From: a virus
Strand: one strand, 5' to 3'
Length of the DNA: 45,160 nt
Virus record (IMG/VR): IMGVR_UViG_3300036822_000149
Location: 1 to 45,160 of that record
Numbering within the stretch: the first letter of the stretch is position 1; the number at the start of each line of letters is the position of its first letter. The notes beneath the pieces are model-generated. The model was not told where the DNA came from, searched no databases, and saw nothing but the letters and a program-made list of their open reading frames with translations. Both the position numbers and the translations under genes were made by a program. Of the stretch, positions 29,931 to 38,361 are shown one piece after another.

Positions 29931-30333
29931 GATTCGTGCGCTCGCCAACGATATGCGCGGCGATCCAGCGACCCGGGCGATCGCCCAGGCGGCGCTCAAG
30001 CGCTACGCAACTGGTTCAAATGAACCAGCTGCGTTTCACGACGTCCCGCCATATCGCAATCAGCAGCACCCCGGCATGCGGACGTCGGCCGAGTATGACC
30101 GCTTTCGGTTCATGGATCTCGGCAACTGGAAAACCACGGCCAACGGCAATCCGACCCACATCATCGTCCATAAAGGGCGATCGTACCGCATCGTGCTGTT
30201 CAAGCATAAGAAATCGCCGACGCACGGCTGGATGCGGATCGACACCATCACCGACCGAACCGAGTTTTCCGGCAAGTTTCGAACCCTGGCGGAAGCGCAT
30301 TTAAACGCATGGATCTCGCTGATGGCGATGTAG
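29908..30333 (+). CDS. Hypothetical protein, DUF2786-like N-terminus
   Basis: This 141-residue protein has a TTG start at 29908 supported by GGGAG six bases upstream. The N-terminal KLAKIRALANDMRGDPATRAIAQAALKRY resembles DUF2786. The C-terminal part is strand-rich (HIIVHKGRSYRIVLFKHKKSPTHGW). It overlaps the previous gene by 23 bases. Confidence 0.55.
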   Translation: MTPQKLAKIRALANDMRGDPATRAIAQAALKRYATGSNEPAAFHDVPPYRNQQHPGMRTSAEYDRFRFMDLGNWKTTANGNPTHIIVHKGRSYRIVLFKHKKSPTHGWMRIDTITDRTEFSGKFRTLAEAHLNAWISLMAM

Positions 30334-30524
30334 ATTATGCTTTTTACCTCACTATGTATGAGGTACTGGAAGACGTGATCGTTCACTGTGGCTGTGCTCA
30401 AAACTGCGAGAATGACCGCATGCTGGAGGTTCACATCAAGATGGCGTCGCGCGCCATGCGCTGCGTCCTTGAGATCTACGGTGATCGTCTAGAAACCCAG
30501 GTGCGCAAAGAGGAAGTCAAATGA
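30309..30524 (+). CDS. Hypothetical protein
   Basis: This 71-residue protein (MDLADGDVDYAFYLTMYEVLEDVIVHCGCAQNC...) has three closely spaced Cys. It overlaps its upstream gene by 25 bases. No family was recognised. Confidence 0.45.
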   Translation: MDLADGDVDYAFYLTMYEVLEDVIVHCGCAQNCENDRMLEVHIKMASRAMRCVLEIYGDRLETQVRKEEVK

Positions 30525-30916
30525 GTGAATACACTGTGACATTGCGGCTTAATGACCGTGATCAGTTTATCAATTTCGTCGAGACAATCGGCCCCGCGGT
30601 CGAGCGTCTGGTGGTCACTGTCCAGGCAGAGGAGCAGCCGGCAGCGGAATCTCCGATGATGCAGCGGGCCCAGGCGCGTCAAGCAACCTTCAAAACGACC
30701 CGCCGCGGGCCGCGCGGCTCGAAAGTCAACACCACCATCCTCGAGACGCTGCGGGGCGGCAATAGGACGGTCAAGGAGCTCAAGACGGCGCTCGGTGACG
30801 CTGGCTTATCGCCCGGGTCGTTGTCCACCGGCCTGGCGGCTCTGCAGCGCTCCAAGGAGGTCGAGCGCATCGAGGACGGGCTCTACGGCCTAGCGATGGC
30901 GCACGCCGCTGAATGA
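30521..30916 (+). CDS. Winged-helix-like DNA-binding protein
   Basis: This is a 131-residue protein. The basic linker (FKTTRRGPRGSK) separates an N-terminal strand-rich part from a C-terminal winged-helix pattern (ILETLRGGNRTVKELKTALGDAGLSPGSLSTGLAALQRSKEVERIEDGLYGL, about 71-122). It could regulate phage or host transcription. Confidence 0.55.
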   Translation: MSEYTVTLRLNDRDQFINFVETIGPAVERLVVTVQAEEQPAAESPMMQRAQARQATFKTTRRGPRGSKVNTTILETLRGGNRTVKELKTALGDAGLSPGSLSTGLAALQRSKEVERIEDGLYGLAMAHAAE

Positions 30917-30980
30917 ATCGGATCATAAGCGCAAACTGGTCGCGGAGATTAACGCTCTCCGCGGCGGTCGGGCGCGCCGG

Positions 30981-31289
30981 GTGGAGGACCGCTGGGCGGT
31001 CGGCGTGCTCGACCTCATTTTGAAGCTGCCGGGGCATCCAATGGTGCTCGGCGAAGGCAAGATCATCGACGGATACAAATTCGCGCCCACCGAGCGGCAG
31101 TGGCTCGAAGGGCATCATTGGATCAACGCTGGTGTCGACTGTGTGCTGATCGGCTGGAAGGGCAAGACGATGTCGATCTCGCCTTGGGTTCCGCAAGCCG
31201 ATTGTCGATTCTGCCATACCGGCCAGAACAGTGTCGAAACCTTAATGGAGTATCTGAGGAATGGACGAGAAGGCCAACGGACCATTTGA
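30981..31289 (+). CDS. VRR-NUC / PD-(D/E)XK-like nuclease, start uncertain
   Basis: From the GTG at 30981 the protein has 102 residues, with VLDLILKLPGHPMVLGEGK, where D11 and E25-G26-K27 form a PD-(D/E)XK core, and FAPTERQWLEGHHWINAG, typical of VRR-NUC proteins. Protein-like sequence (ESDHKRKLVAEINALRGGRARRV) continues upstream of the GTG in the same frame, but no ATG, GTG or TTG begins it, only a CTG at 30909. The upstream gene ends at 30916. Likely roles are recombination or DNA repair. Confidence 0.65.
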   Translation: MEDRWAVGVLDLILKLPGHPMVLGEGKIIDGYKFAPTERQWLEGHHWINAGVDCVLIGWKGKTMSISPWVPQADCRFCHTGQNSVETLMEYLRNGREGQRTI

Positions 31290-31596
31290 AGAAACGGCAA
31301 CCTTCGCCCAGATCCTGAAGACCGCGTTTCGCCGCGGCAAGAACTGGGAGACGCTGTCCAACGACGCCAAGGAGGCGTTGGAGCAGACGGCGACGTCGAT
31401 TTCTCGCATCCTTAACGGCGACGCCAACGATGTCAGACACTGGACCCGCGCCACGGATTATCTGCACCTACGTTCTCTTGCTATCGGCAAAATGCTGGAA
31501 AACGAAGTGGCGCGCACCGCCACTGATCGCATCCGACAACCCTACCAGCCGACGATGCGGCCGCGTGTAGAGGAGCCCAGCGATGCACAAGCCTAG
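31261..31596 (+). CDS. Conserved small phage protein
   Basis: This 111-residue protein has FAQILKTAFRRGKNWETLSNDAKEALEQTATSISRILNGDANDVRHW. Phage proteins with the FKRG-x-x-W-x-x-L ... IARILxGDxxDxxHW pattern are common in early regions. The function is unknown. It overlaps the nuclease gene by 29 bases. Confidence 0.6.
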   Translation: MDEKANGPFEETATFAQILKTAFRRGKNWETLSNDAKEALEQTATSISRILNGDANDVRHWTRATDYLHLRSLAIGKMLENEVARTATDRIRQPYQPTMRPRVEEPSDAQA

Positions 31597-32044
31597 ATGC
31601 CTCAAGTGCAAGGCGGTTCTCCGTCTCAATATAGCAGTGGACGGCAGCGACGACGAGCCGCACGACGGCGATGTCGCCATTTGCTGGGAGTGTGGCGAGG
31701 CAATGCTCTTCGAAGGCAGAGGCTTTCGCTATCCGACGCCGGAAGAATTTCAAGAGCTCATGCACGACGAGGACTTCGTCGCCACTATGGCCAAAGTCGC
31801 GGTCAAGCTTTCCGGCGCCCAGGATCCGACTGCGATCATCATCAACGACCAGGGCGTCGCCACCGTCATCGCGCCGACGCCCGACGCGATCTGCGAGATG
31901 TGCGGCAAAACCGACGAACTGCGCCCTTATGGGCCCAAGAATGGCGGCGTGCGAATGAAAGTGTGTTTCTCTTGCGCCCACAAAAACGAGGATGAGCTTC
32001 GGCGCGCCTTCGATGAGCGAATCGAGGGTAGGAATCCGGTGTGA
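31583..32044 (+). CDS. Protein with two zinc-ribbon-like Cys pairs
   Basis: This 153-residue protein has CLKC (6-9) and CWEC (34-37) near the N-terminus, and CEMC and CFSC near the C-terminus. Each end holds one potential metal site. The middle is helical (PTPEEFQELMHDEDFVATMAKVAVKL). The first ATG overlaps the previous gene by 14 bases. Confidence 0.6.
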   Translation: MHKPRCLKCKAVLRLNIAVDGSDDEPHDGDVAICWECGEAMLFEGRGFRYPTPEEFQELMHDEDFVATMAKVAVKLSGAQDPTAIIINDQGVATVIAPTPDAICEMCGKTDELRPYGPKNGGVRMKVCFSCAHKNEDELRRAFDERIEGRNPV

Positions 32045-32427
32045 CTCGCTATGCTTCCCGCACCACTGTGACGCCGGAAAAATCGCGCTCGGAGATCGAG
32101 AGCGTCATCAGGCGCTACGGCGCCACCGGATTCAATTCTGGCTGGCACGGCGAAGATGTGCGGGTCGAATTCTTGTGCAAAGACCGTCACATTCGGTTCG
32201 TGATGCGAGAGCCTCAAGCCGAGCAAGCGAAGCGACAGAAATGGCGAGCGCTCTTGCTTTTGGTCAAGGCCAAGCTGGAGGCGGTCGACGCCAAGATCGT
32301 CACTTTCGAGGAAGCCTTCCTGAGCGACATCGTGATGTCGGACGGCAAGACGGTGTGGGAGCGCGTGCGCGAGCCGATCGCGCTCGAATACTCAAATCGC
32401 AAACCTGCTTCATTGATCGCGCCATGA
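32041..32427 (+). CDS. Conserved phage hypothetical protein
   Basis: This 128-residue protein has a GTG start overlapping the preceding TGA. Pattern: SRSEIESVIRRYGATGFNSGWHGEDVRVEFLCKDRHIRFVMREP, then AKRQKWRALLLLVKAKLEAVDAKIVTFEEAFL. Similar phage proteins are often next to replication genes, with unknown role. Confidence 0.6.
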   Translation: MTRYASRTTVTPEKSRSEIESVIRRYGATGFNSGWHGEDVRVEFLCKDRHIRFVMREPQAEQAKRQKWRALLLLVKAKLEAVDAKIVTFEEAFLSDIVMSDGKTVWERVREPIALEYSNRKPASLIAP

Positions 32428-32463
32428 AAGACGTAGGAGGCTAAATCGCCAAAGCCAATTTGC

Positions 32464-32727
32464 GTGAAATGCCAGCGCTTTTTCCGGCCGAAGAAGAACG
32501 GCGTGGTGGTCAACGAGCAGATGCCGATCGCCACCGGGGCCGAGCCGGGGACGATCGATCCGACTGCTTGGCAGCCCTACAAGGTATGGATGGCGGACCT
32601 CTGGATCTGCGAGGGCTGCGGTGTTGAAATCATTTACGGATTCGGCGCTCACCCGGCGGCTGAGCACTACGAGCCGAAGTTCGCCGAAGCGATGAAATAT
32701 GTCACTCACACTGTGAACGATTGCTGA
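32464..32727 (+). CDS. Zinc-ribbon-like phage protein, start codon apparently lost
   Basis: From the GTG at 32464 the protein has 87 residues with KCQRFFRPKKNGVVVNEQMP and CEGCGVEIIYGFG. The frame upstream encodes KPIC, which would complete a CVKC knuckle, with GGAGG at 32436-32440. No start lies between; removing one C at 32447 would create an ATG in frame. The gene may start at an odd codon, or carry a base insertion or sequencing error. It overlaps the helicase ATG by 1 base. Confidence 0.55.
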   Translation: MKCQRFFRPKKNGVVVNEQMPIATGAEPGTIDPTAWQPYKVWMADLWICEGCGVEIIYGFGAHPAAEHYEPKFAEAMKYVTHTVNDC

Positions 32728-34151
32728 TGAGCACGCTCGATCCGGTTCAGCTTGCGGCTCTGGACTTCGCCCGCGACAAGCCAGGCGTCGGCTGGTTTTT
32801 AGAGCAAGGGCTAGGAAAAACCTTATGCGCGCTGGCCGAGTTCTCTTGGTATCAGCAGCTGGAAGAAGCATCGAGAATGATCGTTGTTTGCCCCAACACG
32901 TTTAAACAGGGTTGGGTGGATGAGATCGAAAAACACGGATTCCATTTCAACATCCATGTTTTTCGTTCATCGAAGAAAAAAGAAGCGCAAATCTTTTTTG
33001 GCCAGAGAGTGACGCCCTTTAACAAACCTTGGGTTCTGATCATCAATTATGAAGCGCTGCGAATGCCCGCGGTGCTCAAAGTTGTGGCGACCTGGGCTGG
33101 CATGGGTAAGACCTACCTGGCGATCGACGAGTCGATCCAGATCAAAAGCCACAAGGCCGCGCAGACGCGCGCTGTCCACAAGCTCGCGCCGCTATGCGCC
33201 TTCGTCCGCCTCCTGACCGGCCGCCCGCAGACACAAGGCCCGCATGATCTCTGGGGCCAATTGCGCGCCATTGGGCTTTACACCGACCGTAATTTCTATG
33301 CTTTCCGCGGCGCATTTTGCGTCATGGGCGGCTGGCAGGACAAGGAGGTGATTCGGGCCAAGAACACCGAGATCCTGGCCGAAGCGATGGCCCCCTTCGT
33401 TTTCCAGGCGAAGAAATCAGCCTGGTTGCCGGAATTGCCGCGCAAGGATTACACCATCCGCGATTATGCGATGTCGACCGAGCAGCTGGCTCAGTACAAT
33501 CAGATGGAGCAGCAGTTTTTGCTCTATCTCGAGCATAACGTCGTCACTGTCGACGTGGCGATCGCCAAATACGCCAAGCTGGCGCAGATCCAGACGGGCT
33601 TCATTTACGACGAGCAGGGCTACATCCATGAACTCGTCAAACCAGCGGAGAACCCGCGGCTGAATCTCCTGCGTCAACTGCTGGAGGAGGAAGTCGCCGG
33701 CAAGTGCTGTGTCGTCTACCGGCATCGAGCGGTGCTCGACGTGCTGGCCAAGGCGCTGAACGCCTATTGCGGCGCCTGGATCAAGGGCGGGATGAAGCCC
33801 GAGGAAATCGAACAACAGAAGGCCCGCTTTAATAAGGATCCGTTTTGCCGGGTTATTTTACTCCAAGCCGATGCCGCAAAATATGGCCATACCCTTTTGG
33901 GCGGCCCCGGTCCGGACGACTTGTGCCGAACCATGATTTTTTTCGAGAACAGCTATTCGGCCGATACGCGCGACCAGATAGAGGATAGGATCCATCGACG
34001 CGGCCAAACGGGGGAATCAGTGCTGTACATCGATCTTTCCGGCTCCGATCTCGATCGGCGCATTGTCAAAGCGTTGCAGAGGAAAGACGCACTTTACAGA
34101 TCCGTGTTCAAAAACCTCAAAGCCGCAGCACCCATAGGAGAAACAGCATGA
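32727..34151 (+). CDS. SNF2/DEAD-type helicase
   Basis: This 474-residue ATPase has Walker A EQGLGKT (26-32), DEAH-position motif AIDES (132-136), motif III LLTGRP, and C-terminal motif VI QIEDRIHRRGQT. The two RecA-like lobes are intact. Related phage proteins accompany replication and recombination genes (as T4 UvsW-like or SNF2 helicases) and remodel forks or R-loops. The ATG overlaps the previous TGA (TGATG). Confidence 0.85.
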   Translation: MSTLDPVQLAALDFARDKPGVGWFLEQGLGKTLCALAEFSWYQQLEEASRMIVVCPNTFKQGWVDEIEKHGFHFNIHVFRSSKKKEAQIFFGQRVTPFNKPWVLIINYEALRMPAVLKVVATWAGMGKTYLAIDESIQIKSHKAAQTRAVHKLAPLCAFVRLLTGRPQTQGPHDLWGQLRAIGLYTDRNFYAFRGAFCVMGGWQDKEVIRAKNTEILAEAMAPFVFQAKKSAWLPELPRKDYTIRDYAMSTEQLAQYNQMEQQFLLYLEHNVVTVDVAIAKYAKLAQIQTGFIYDEQGYIHELVKPAENPRLNLLRQLLEEEVAGKCCVVYRHRAVLDVLAKALNAYCGAWIKGGMKPEEIEQQKARFNKDPFCRVILLQADAAKYGHTLLGGPGPDDLCRTMIFFENSYSADTRDQIEDRIHRRGQTGESVLYIDLSGSDLDRRIVKALQRKDALYRSVFKNLKAAAPIGETA

Positions 34152-34855
34152 AATTCCTTCTCGCCGCCGCCCTTCTCGCCGCCGCCACGCCCGCCAATGC
34201 GGCGCTGCAGGTCGCATTCAGCGACGGCGCCAGCAAGTTCTTCTGCGCCGATCAGACCTCTTGCGATTTGGATGGGCAGGTGAAAAACGTGCTCTTGCTC
34301 AACACCATGGTTGGCGACATCCGCATCGAGGGCACCTTCGTCGCCTCGTCGACCAGTCCCGACGAACTGTCGGTCAGCAACCTCACCATCACCAATCTCG
34401 GAACCAGCACTCAGACGCTGTTGATGGCGGCGGGCGACATCGGCTTTGTCGGGCCGATCGCCGCGATCCGCTCGTCGGGCAGCGGCACCTTCAATAATGA
34501 TGTCGGCGGCTCCGGCAACGTGGTGTTCTTCGCCTCGCCGTCGAACACCCAGCCAGCGGCGTTCTCGACCGATCTGCCAGGTCAGCAGCTGTTCACCACC
34601 GGGCTCTTGGTGACGAAAGCGCCGAGCAGTTTTGCGGGCGACAAAACGACGCCGTTCAGCGCCAGCGGGCCGTTTTCGATGGCTGAAGGAGCGGCGATCA
34701 CGCTGCGCGCCGGAGCTTCGATCACCGGATTTAACGAAAGTATGGCGACTGCGGCTATCCCTGAGCCATCGACCTGGGCAATGATGATCATCGGCGCTGG
34801 CCTTCTGGCTAGTGTAGGGTGGAAGAAGCGCCGACAAGCCCGTCTGGCGTTTTAA
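34148..34855 (+). CDS. PEP-CTERM surface protein
   Basis: This 235-residue protein has a cleavable signal peptide (1-18, ending PANA) and a full PEP-CTERM tail: PEP at 205-207, WAMM, hydrophobic helix to about 225, and KKRRQAR (226-232). Bacterial exosortases recognise this signal and anchor or release the protein at the cell surface. The mature part is Ser/Thr/Gly-rich and beta-like, with two Cys (about 36 and 43). GGAG lies seven bases before the ATG, which overlaps the helicase stop. PEP-CTERM proteins are bacterial; a phage-encoded one suggests surface modification of the host. The role is inferred. Confidence 0.85.
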   Translation: MKFLLAAALLAAATPANAALQVAFSDGASKFFCADQTSCDLDGQVKNVLLLNTMVGDIRIEGTFVASSTSPDELSVSNLTITNLGTSTQTLLMAAGDIGFVGPIAAIRSSGSGTFNNDVGGSGNVVFFASPSNTQPAAFSTDLPGQQLFTTGLLVTKAPSSFAGDKTTPFSASGPFSMAEGAAITLRAGASITGFNESMATAAIPEPSTWAMMIIGAGLLASVGWKKRRQARLAF

Positions 34856-34869
34856 GGAGGAGCGAAGCG

Positions 34870-35367
34870 ATGCCGAGAGTCACTGGTGGTTGGTTAGAAT
34901 TTGGAGACGGCGGGCGTCCCGACCAGGGACTTCCCGGCGGCAATCGTCCTGGCGGGCGCCCCGGCGGCGGCAATCGCCCCGGCGGCGGGGTTGATCCGGA
35001 CTGGGGCATCGATGAAGGCGAGGGCGGCGGCGGACATCCGGACCAGGGGCTTCCGGAACCGCCTCCTGGGGTCTGGCCCGGTCCGACGCCGTCGCATCCG
35101 ATCGTCCCGGTGCCGCCGGATGAGCCGGCCGAGCCTGGCACTATTTGGCCGCCAGCGCCGAGCTCGAGCGGCAAGTTCTGGGTGGTGGCGGGGATCCCAG
35201 GCCATGGCTGGCGTTACATCTGCATCGACGTCAGCCTGAAACCCGACCAGGGGTTGCCGAGTGGCGGCGGGGAGCATCCCCAGCCGCCAATGGCGCCGGG
35301 TGGACAACCAAGCCAGCCCATTCAACCGGGCGGCCAGCCGCAACCGCTAGGCGCGCGTCGGCGCTAA
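34870..35367 (+). CDS. Gly/Pro-rich protein with conserved core
   Basis: This is a 165-residue protein. PDQGLP occurs three times with GGNRPGG-type repeats. A folded core (GKFWVVAGIPGHGWRYICIDVSL, about 114-136) is recognisable in many phage low-complexity proteins of this kind. Function is unknown; possibly virion-linked or secreted with the PEP-CTERM neighbour. AAGGAGG precedes the ATG, and a terminator follows. Confidence 0.6.
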   Translation: MPRVTGGWLEFGDGGRPDQGLPGGNRPGGRPGGGNRPGGGVDPDWGIDEGEGGGGHPDQGLPEPPPGVWPGPTPSHPIVPVPPDEPAEPGTIWPPAPSSSGKFWVVAGIPGHGWRYICIDVSLKPDQGLPSGGGEHPQPPMAPGGQPSQPIQPGGQPQPLGARRR

Positions 35368-35375
35368 AACCAAAG

Positions 35376-35396
35376 GGGAGGCGGAAAACGCCTCCC
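35376..35396 (+). terminator. Terminator after the Gly/Pro-rich gene
   Basis: GGGAGGCG (35376-35383) and CGCCTCCC (35389-35396) form a perfect 8-bp stem with a GAAAA loop followed by TATTCCTT. It likely ends the long plus-strand operon. Confidence 0.75.
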
Positions 35397-35402
35397 TATT
35401 CC

Positions 35403-35431
35403 TTGACTAGGACTGCAACTGGGATTATATC
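35403..35431 (+). promoter_or_regulatory. Promoter for the 35454 microprotein
   Basis: TTGACT (35403-35408), 17 bases, TATATC (35426-35431). It lies just after the terminator and 22 bases before the small gene. Confidence 0.6.
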
Positions 35432-35453
35432 AGCGCCAATGAGAGGTGCTGAA

Positions 35454-35528
35454 ATGGAATTTTTCTTAGCAATGCTAATCGTTTTTGCGATATTCGCGGC
35501 AATCAACGCATACAACAACACACATTAA
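35454..35528 (+). CDS. 24-residue single-helix membrane peptide
   Basis: The peptide MEFFLAMLIVFAIFAAIN continues to YNNTH; residues 3-18 form one hydrophobic helix. GAGAGG lies seven bases before the ATG and a promoter-like element precedes it. An in-frame ATG at 35439 would add five residues. It may be a toxin-like or regulatory membrane peptide. Its stop overlaps the convergent ejection-protein stop. Confidence 0.5.
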   Translation: MEFFLAMLIVFAIFAAINAYNNTH

Positions 35529-36901
35529 AACGTCCCCCTTGCTCCAGCCGCCATGGTGGCCTGACGCAACGCGTCGCCCACGGTCATTAAAGGGCCAGGT
35601 TGGCTGAACAAGCTCGGATGGAGATTCTCTCCGGTAGAGTTGAGATGCTGCGCGGCGCGCAGGGCATTATTGATCGGCGCCTCGCGAAGTGTCGCTTTGA
35701 CAGCGGGTGTGGCCGAACCAACGATGGCTCCCGCTACCGGGCCGCCTGCGACCGAAGCAATTCCGCCTGTGGCGGTCTTCGCACCTATATTGTAGATAAA
35801 ATTACGAAACCATGACGGATCCTTCGTCTGCCCAATCTTATTCAAAGCATCAAAGAGTCCCGGCTGAGTGTTATACAAGTTAGGATCCTTGGCCAGCGCC
35901 CCCTTGATCTGAGCCGGTGCGTTTTTTGGATCCTGCAGCCACCCGCTAATGTCGCGATCGGTTTTCATGACGTTGGTGGCGGAATTGGCGTTCTGAAGGA
36001 CTGACGACTCGTTGGGCCCAAGCGCGCCGTCGAGCGCGCTCGAAAATCGATTGGCGAGCCGCTGTTCTGGCGTGCTGCGCCAAGCGCCAACCTCATTGCG
36101 CGCGGCGTTTTGAATTGCGTCCTGAAATTTGGACACATCATCGACAGTCATTGGAGCGCCGCTGAGAGTTCGTCGTCCTACGCTGTTAATCGCGCTATTC
36201 AGCGGCCCTTTCGCAATTTCTTGTTCGCCTTCCGTCAGACCCTGCTTTGTCCATCCCAGCGCGTTGGCGAGATCCTGCGCGTTCACCGGAGTCTGCTGCG
36301 CCGTCTTCCAGGCCGCCTGATTGGCCTGCTTGAGCTCGTCGGCCGAGCGGCCTACCGGCGCTTCGCTCGAGCCAGGGCCAAGGACAGCGCCCGTGCCGCC
36401 GCCGATCAGCGCGCTCTTGCCAATGTCGCTGGCGCTGCCGCCATGACCAGCCGTGCCCGCGGCAGAGATCGCGCCCTGCTCGGCCGCGCCGCCGATCCGG
36501 TTGGCGACGAAATTCGCCACCCCAGAGCTCGCGTCGCCAATGTACGGCAGAACTTTCCCGGCGACGTAGCGTCCAGCGCCCAGCGCCTCGCCGCCCGCGC
36601 CGGTGCCAGCCATGCCCAGCGCCTCACCCGCGCCTTGCCAAGGGGTGCCCTTGAGCCGCTGCTCGGCGCCCGCCTCGTCGAAAGCATTGCCGAGAAACGG
36701 CACCTGATCGGCGGCGCGGCGGCCAATGTCGGCAATCGTCCCTAAGTTCATGGGAACCGGCTTCGGGGCCTTTAGACCGAACAGCGGCGCGGCTGGGCCA
36801 AGCTGGTTCGACCAGAAACCAGGATCGTCGGAACTGGCTGTGGCGGACTGTGTATTATCAGTCGCGAACGGATCGTGATCGACAGGGGTGAAAGTGGCCA
36901 T
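35525..36901 (-). CDS. Putative ejection/internal virion protein
   Basis: This 458-residue protein is rich in Gly and Ala. It has hydrophobic segments (SDIGKSALIGGGTGAVLG; KTATGGIASVAGGPVAGAIVG) and a helical middle (PVNAQDLANALGWTKQGLTEGEQEI). Such proteins lie last in podovirus structural operons and form the DNA-ejection channel in the host envelope. The start overlaps the previous gene by 1 base. Confidence 0.6.
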   Translation of the reverse strand: MATFTPVDHDPFATDNTQSATASSDDPGFWSNQLGPAAPLFGLKAPKPVPMNLGTIADIGRRAADQVPFLGNAFDEAGAEQRLKGTPWQGAGEALGMAGTGAGGEALGAGRYVAGKVLPYIGDASSGVANFVANRIGGAAEQGAISAAGTAGHGGSASDIGKSALIGGGTGAVLGPGSSEAPVGRSADELKQANQAAWKTAQQTPVNAQDLANALGWTKQGLTEGEQEIAKGPLNSAINSVGRRTLSGAPMTVDDVSKFQDAIQNAARNEVGAWRSTPEQRLANRFSSALDGALGPNESSVLQNANSATNVMKTDRDISGWLQDPKNAPAQIKGALAKDPNLYNTQPGLFDALNKIGQTKDPSWFRNFIYNIGAKTATGGIASVAGGPVAGAIVGSATPAVKATLREAPINNALRAAQHLNSTGENLHPSLFSQPGPLMTVGDALRQATMAAGARGTF

Positions 36902-38361
36902 CAGCGATGAACCTGCAAAAATTTACCTGGCCGATTAGGGTCAGGCACATACCAGTTGCCGTCCGCAGCCTTCTTTGCTCCCGGCGCAGGCGGCTGCTCG
37001 ACCGTCGCGTGATTGTAGAGCGGGCTACTCGGATTGAGGTAATCCGAGTCCACCTTATCGCCATACTCGTTTGGAACCTCGCCGCCGGCGGCAGCGATGG
37101 CGTTGGCGTGCGCTAACCCAAACCTGTCCTTGAGATCCTGAAGCGCCTGTTTGATCGCGGCTTGATCGGATGTCTGGCTGAAAAGCGGCCCTCCCGCCGC
37201 GCCGGCGATGGTGTTGAATTCCCGCTGGGTGCGGACGTTTTTCATCCCTCTGAGCCCTTCGCCGGATAATTGATCATGCAACTGGTTAAGGGCGACCTTT
37301 GCATTGAGAGCGTTTTGATCGATGCCCGTCAGCGCCGACGCTCCCGGTATCATTCCGATCACTTCGCCAGCCGTATTTGTGGTGAATGCTGATGGGGTCC
37401 GAACGGCTGCGGTCGTAGCGTCGATATTGTTGAGCAGTTTGTCGATATTCGCAGTGATCGGCGTCATGCTCTTTTCAACGTCGGAAAGGTTCGCCTTCGA
37501 TTGCAGCTTGTCGGTCGCCGCCGCCGCCGCGGTCTTGGTCTGCTCGGCCTTCTCGGCGGCGTAGCCGGTCAGCGTCGTCCAACCCGGATGCTCGGCGTAC
37601 ATCTGCTCCGGCGTGCCGCCGGGATGAGAGGCCTGCCACATCCGGATGTCATTGCGCAGATCCTTCTCGACCGGAGTCTGGCCGCCGACAGCGCCGGAGA
37701 TCAAGCTCGACTTGTAGTTGTCGACGTCCTGCTTCTGCTCCGGCGTGAGATTGTTGACGTCGTAGCCCTTGCCGGTGGCGTAAAGATTCCCGGCGGCGTT
37801 GGCGTTCTTCATCGCCTCGGTCGGCTCGGCGCCCTTGGTGCGCGCGGCGATCAGATCGTTCATCGCCGCCTGGTTCTTGGACAGCCACTGCAGCTGCTGG
37901 GGCGTCAGATCGGGGAACATCGACTGCATCCCGGCCGCGCCCGCCTGGAACTGGGCGAGATCCTGCTGCTGCTTCAGCGTCGCTTGATCCTTAAGGATAT
38001 TACCGAGCATACCCGCTCGGTCGTCCATCGGCTGCACGCCGTGGATGGCGTAGTCCATCATGTCGTGCTGCTGTTGCGCGGTGCCGAAGGCCGAGGCCAT
38101 GAGCGCGGTGCCGCGGTCGATCTGGTTGGCGGCCCGGTCCTGCTGATGCAACTGGGTGTAGAGGGCAGCCAGGTCAGGCGGGCTCTGGGTGGCCTGCGCA
38201 GGGGGCAGGGCCGGCTGCGGCGGCGGGCCAGGAGCGCCCCCTGCGCCAGGAGGCCCGCCAGCGGCTCCTGGTGAAGGGTTGACCGGATTGGGGTTCAGCG
38301 TCCGCGAGATCTGGCTCGCCGGGTCGCCATAGAGGAGAGAGAGCAACTCCTGGCCGATCAT
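36901..38361 (-). CDS. Putative internal virion protein
   Basis: This is a 486-residue protein. A Pro/Gly-rich segment near 22-60 precedes a long helical body (AALYTQLHQQDRAANQIDRGTALMAS, QQQDLAQFQAGAAGMQSM) and the C-terminus is extended. The layout and place between two ejection-type proteins suggest an internal virion protein. No enzyme motif was seen. Confidence 0.6.
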   Translation of the reverse strand: MIGQELLSLLYGDPASQISRTLNPNPVNPSPGAAGGPPGAGGAPGPPPQPALPPAQATQSPPDLAALYTQLHQQDRAANQIDRGTALMASAFGTAQQQHDMMDYAIHGVQPMDDRAGMLGNILKDQATLKQQQDLAQFQAGAAGMQSMFPDLTPQQLQWLSKNQAAMNDLIAARTKGAEPTEAMKNANAAGNLYATGKGYDVNNLTPEQKQDVDNYKSSLISGAVGGQTPVEKDLRNDIRMWQASHPGGTPEQMYAEHPGWTTLTGYAAEKAEQTKTAAAAATDKLQSKANLSDVEKSMTPITANIDKLLNNIDATTAAVRTPSAFTTNTAGEVIGMIPGASALTGIDQNALNAKVALNQLHDQLSGEGLRGMKNVRTQREFNTIAGAAGGPLFSQTSDQAAIKQALQDLKDRFGLAHANAIAAAGGEVPNEYGDKVDSDYLNPSSPLYNHATVEQPPAPGAKKAADGNWYVPDPNRPGKFLQVHR

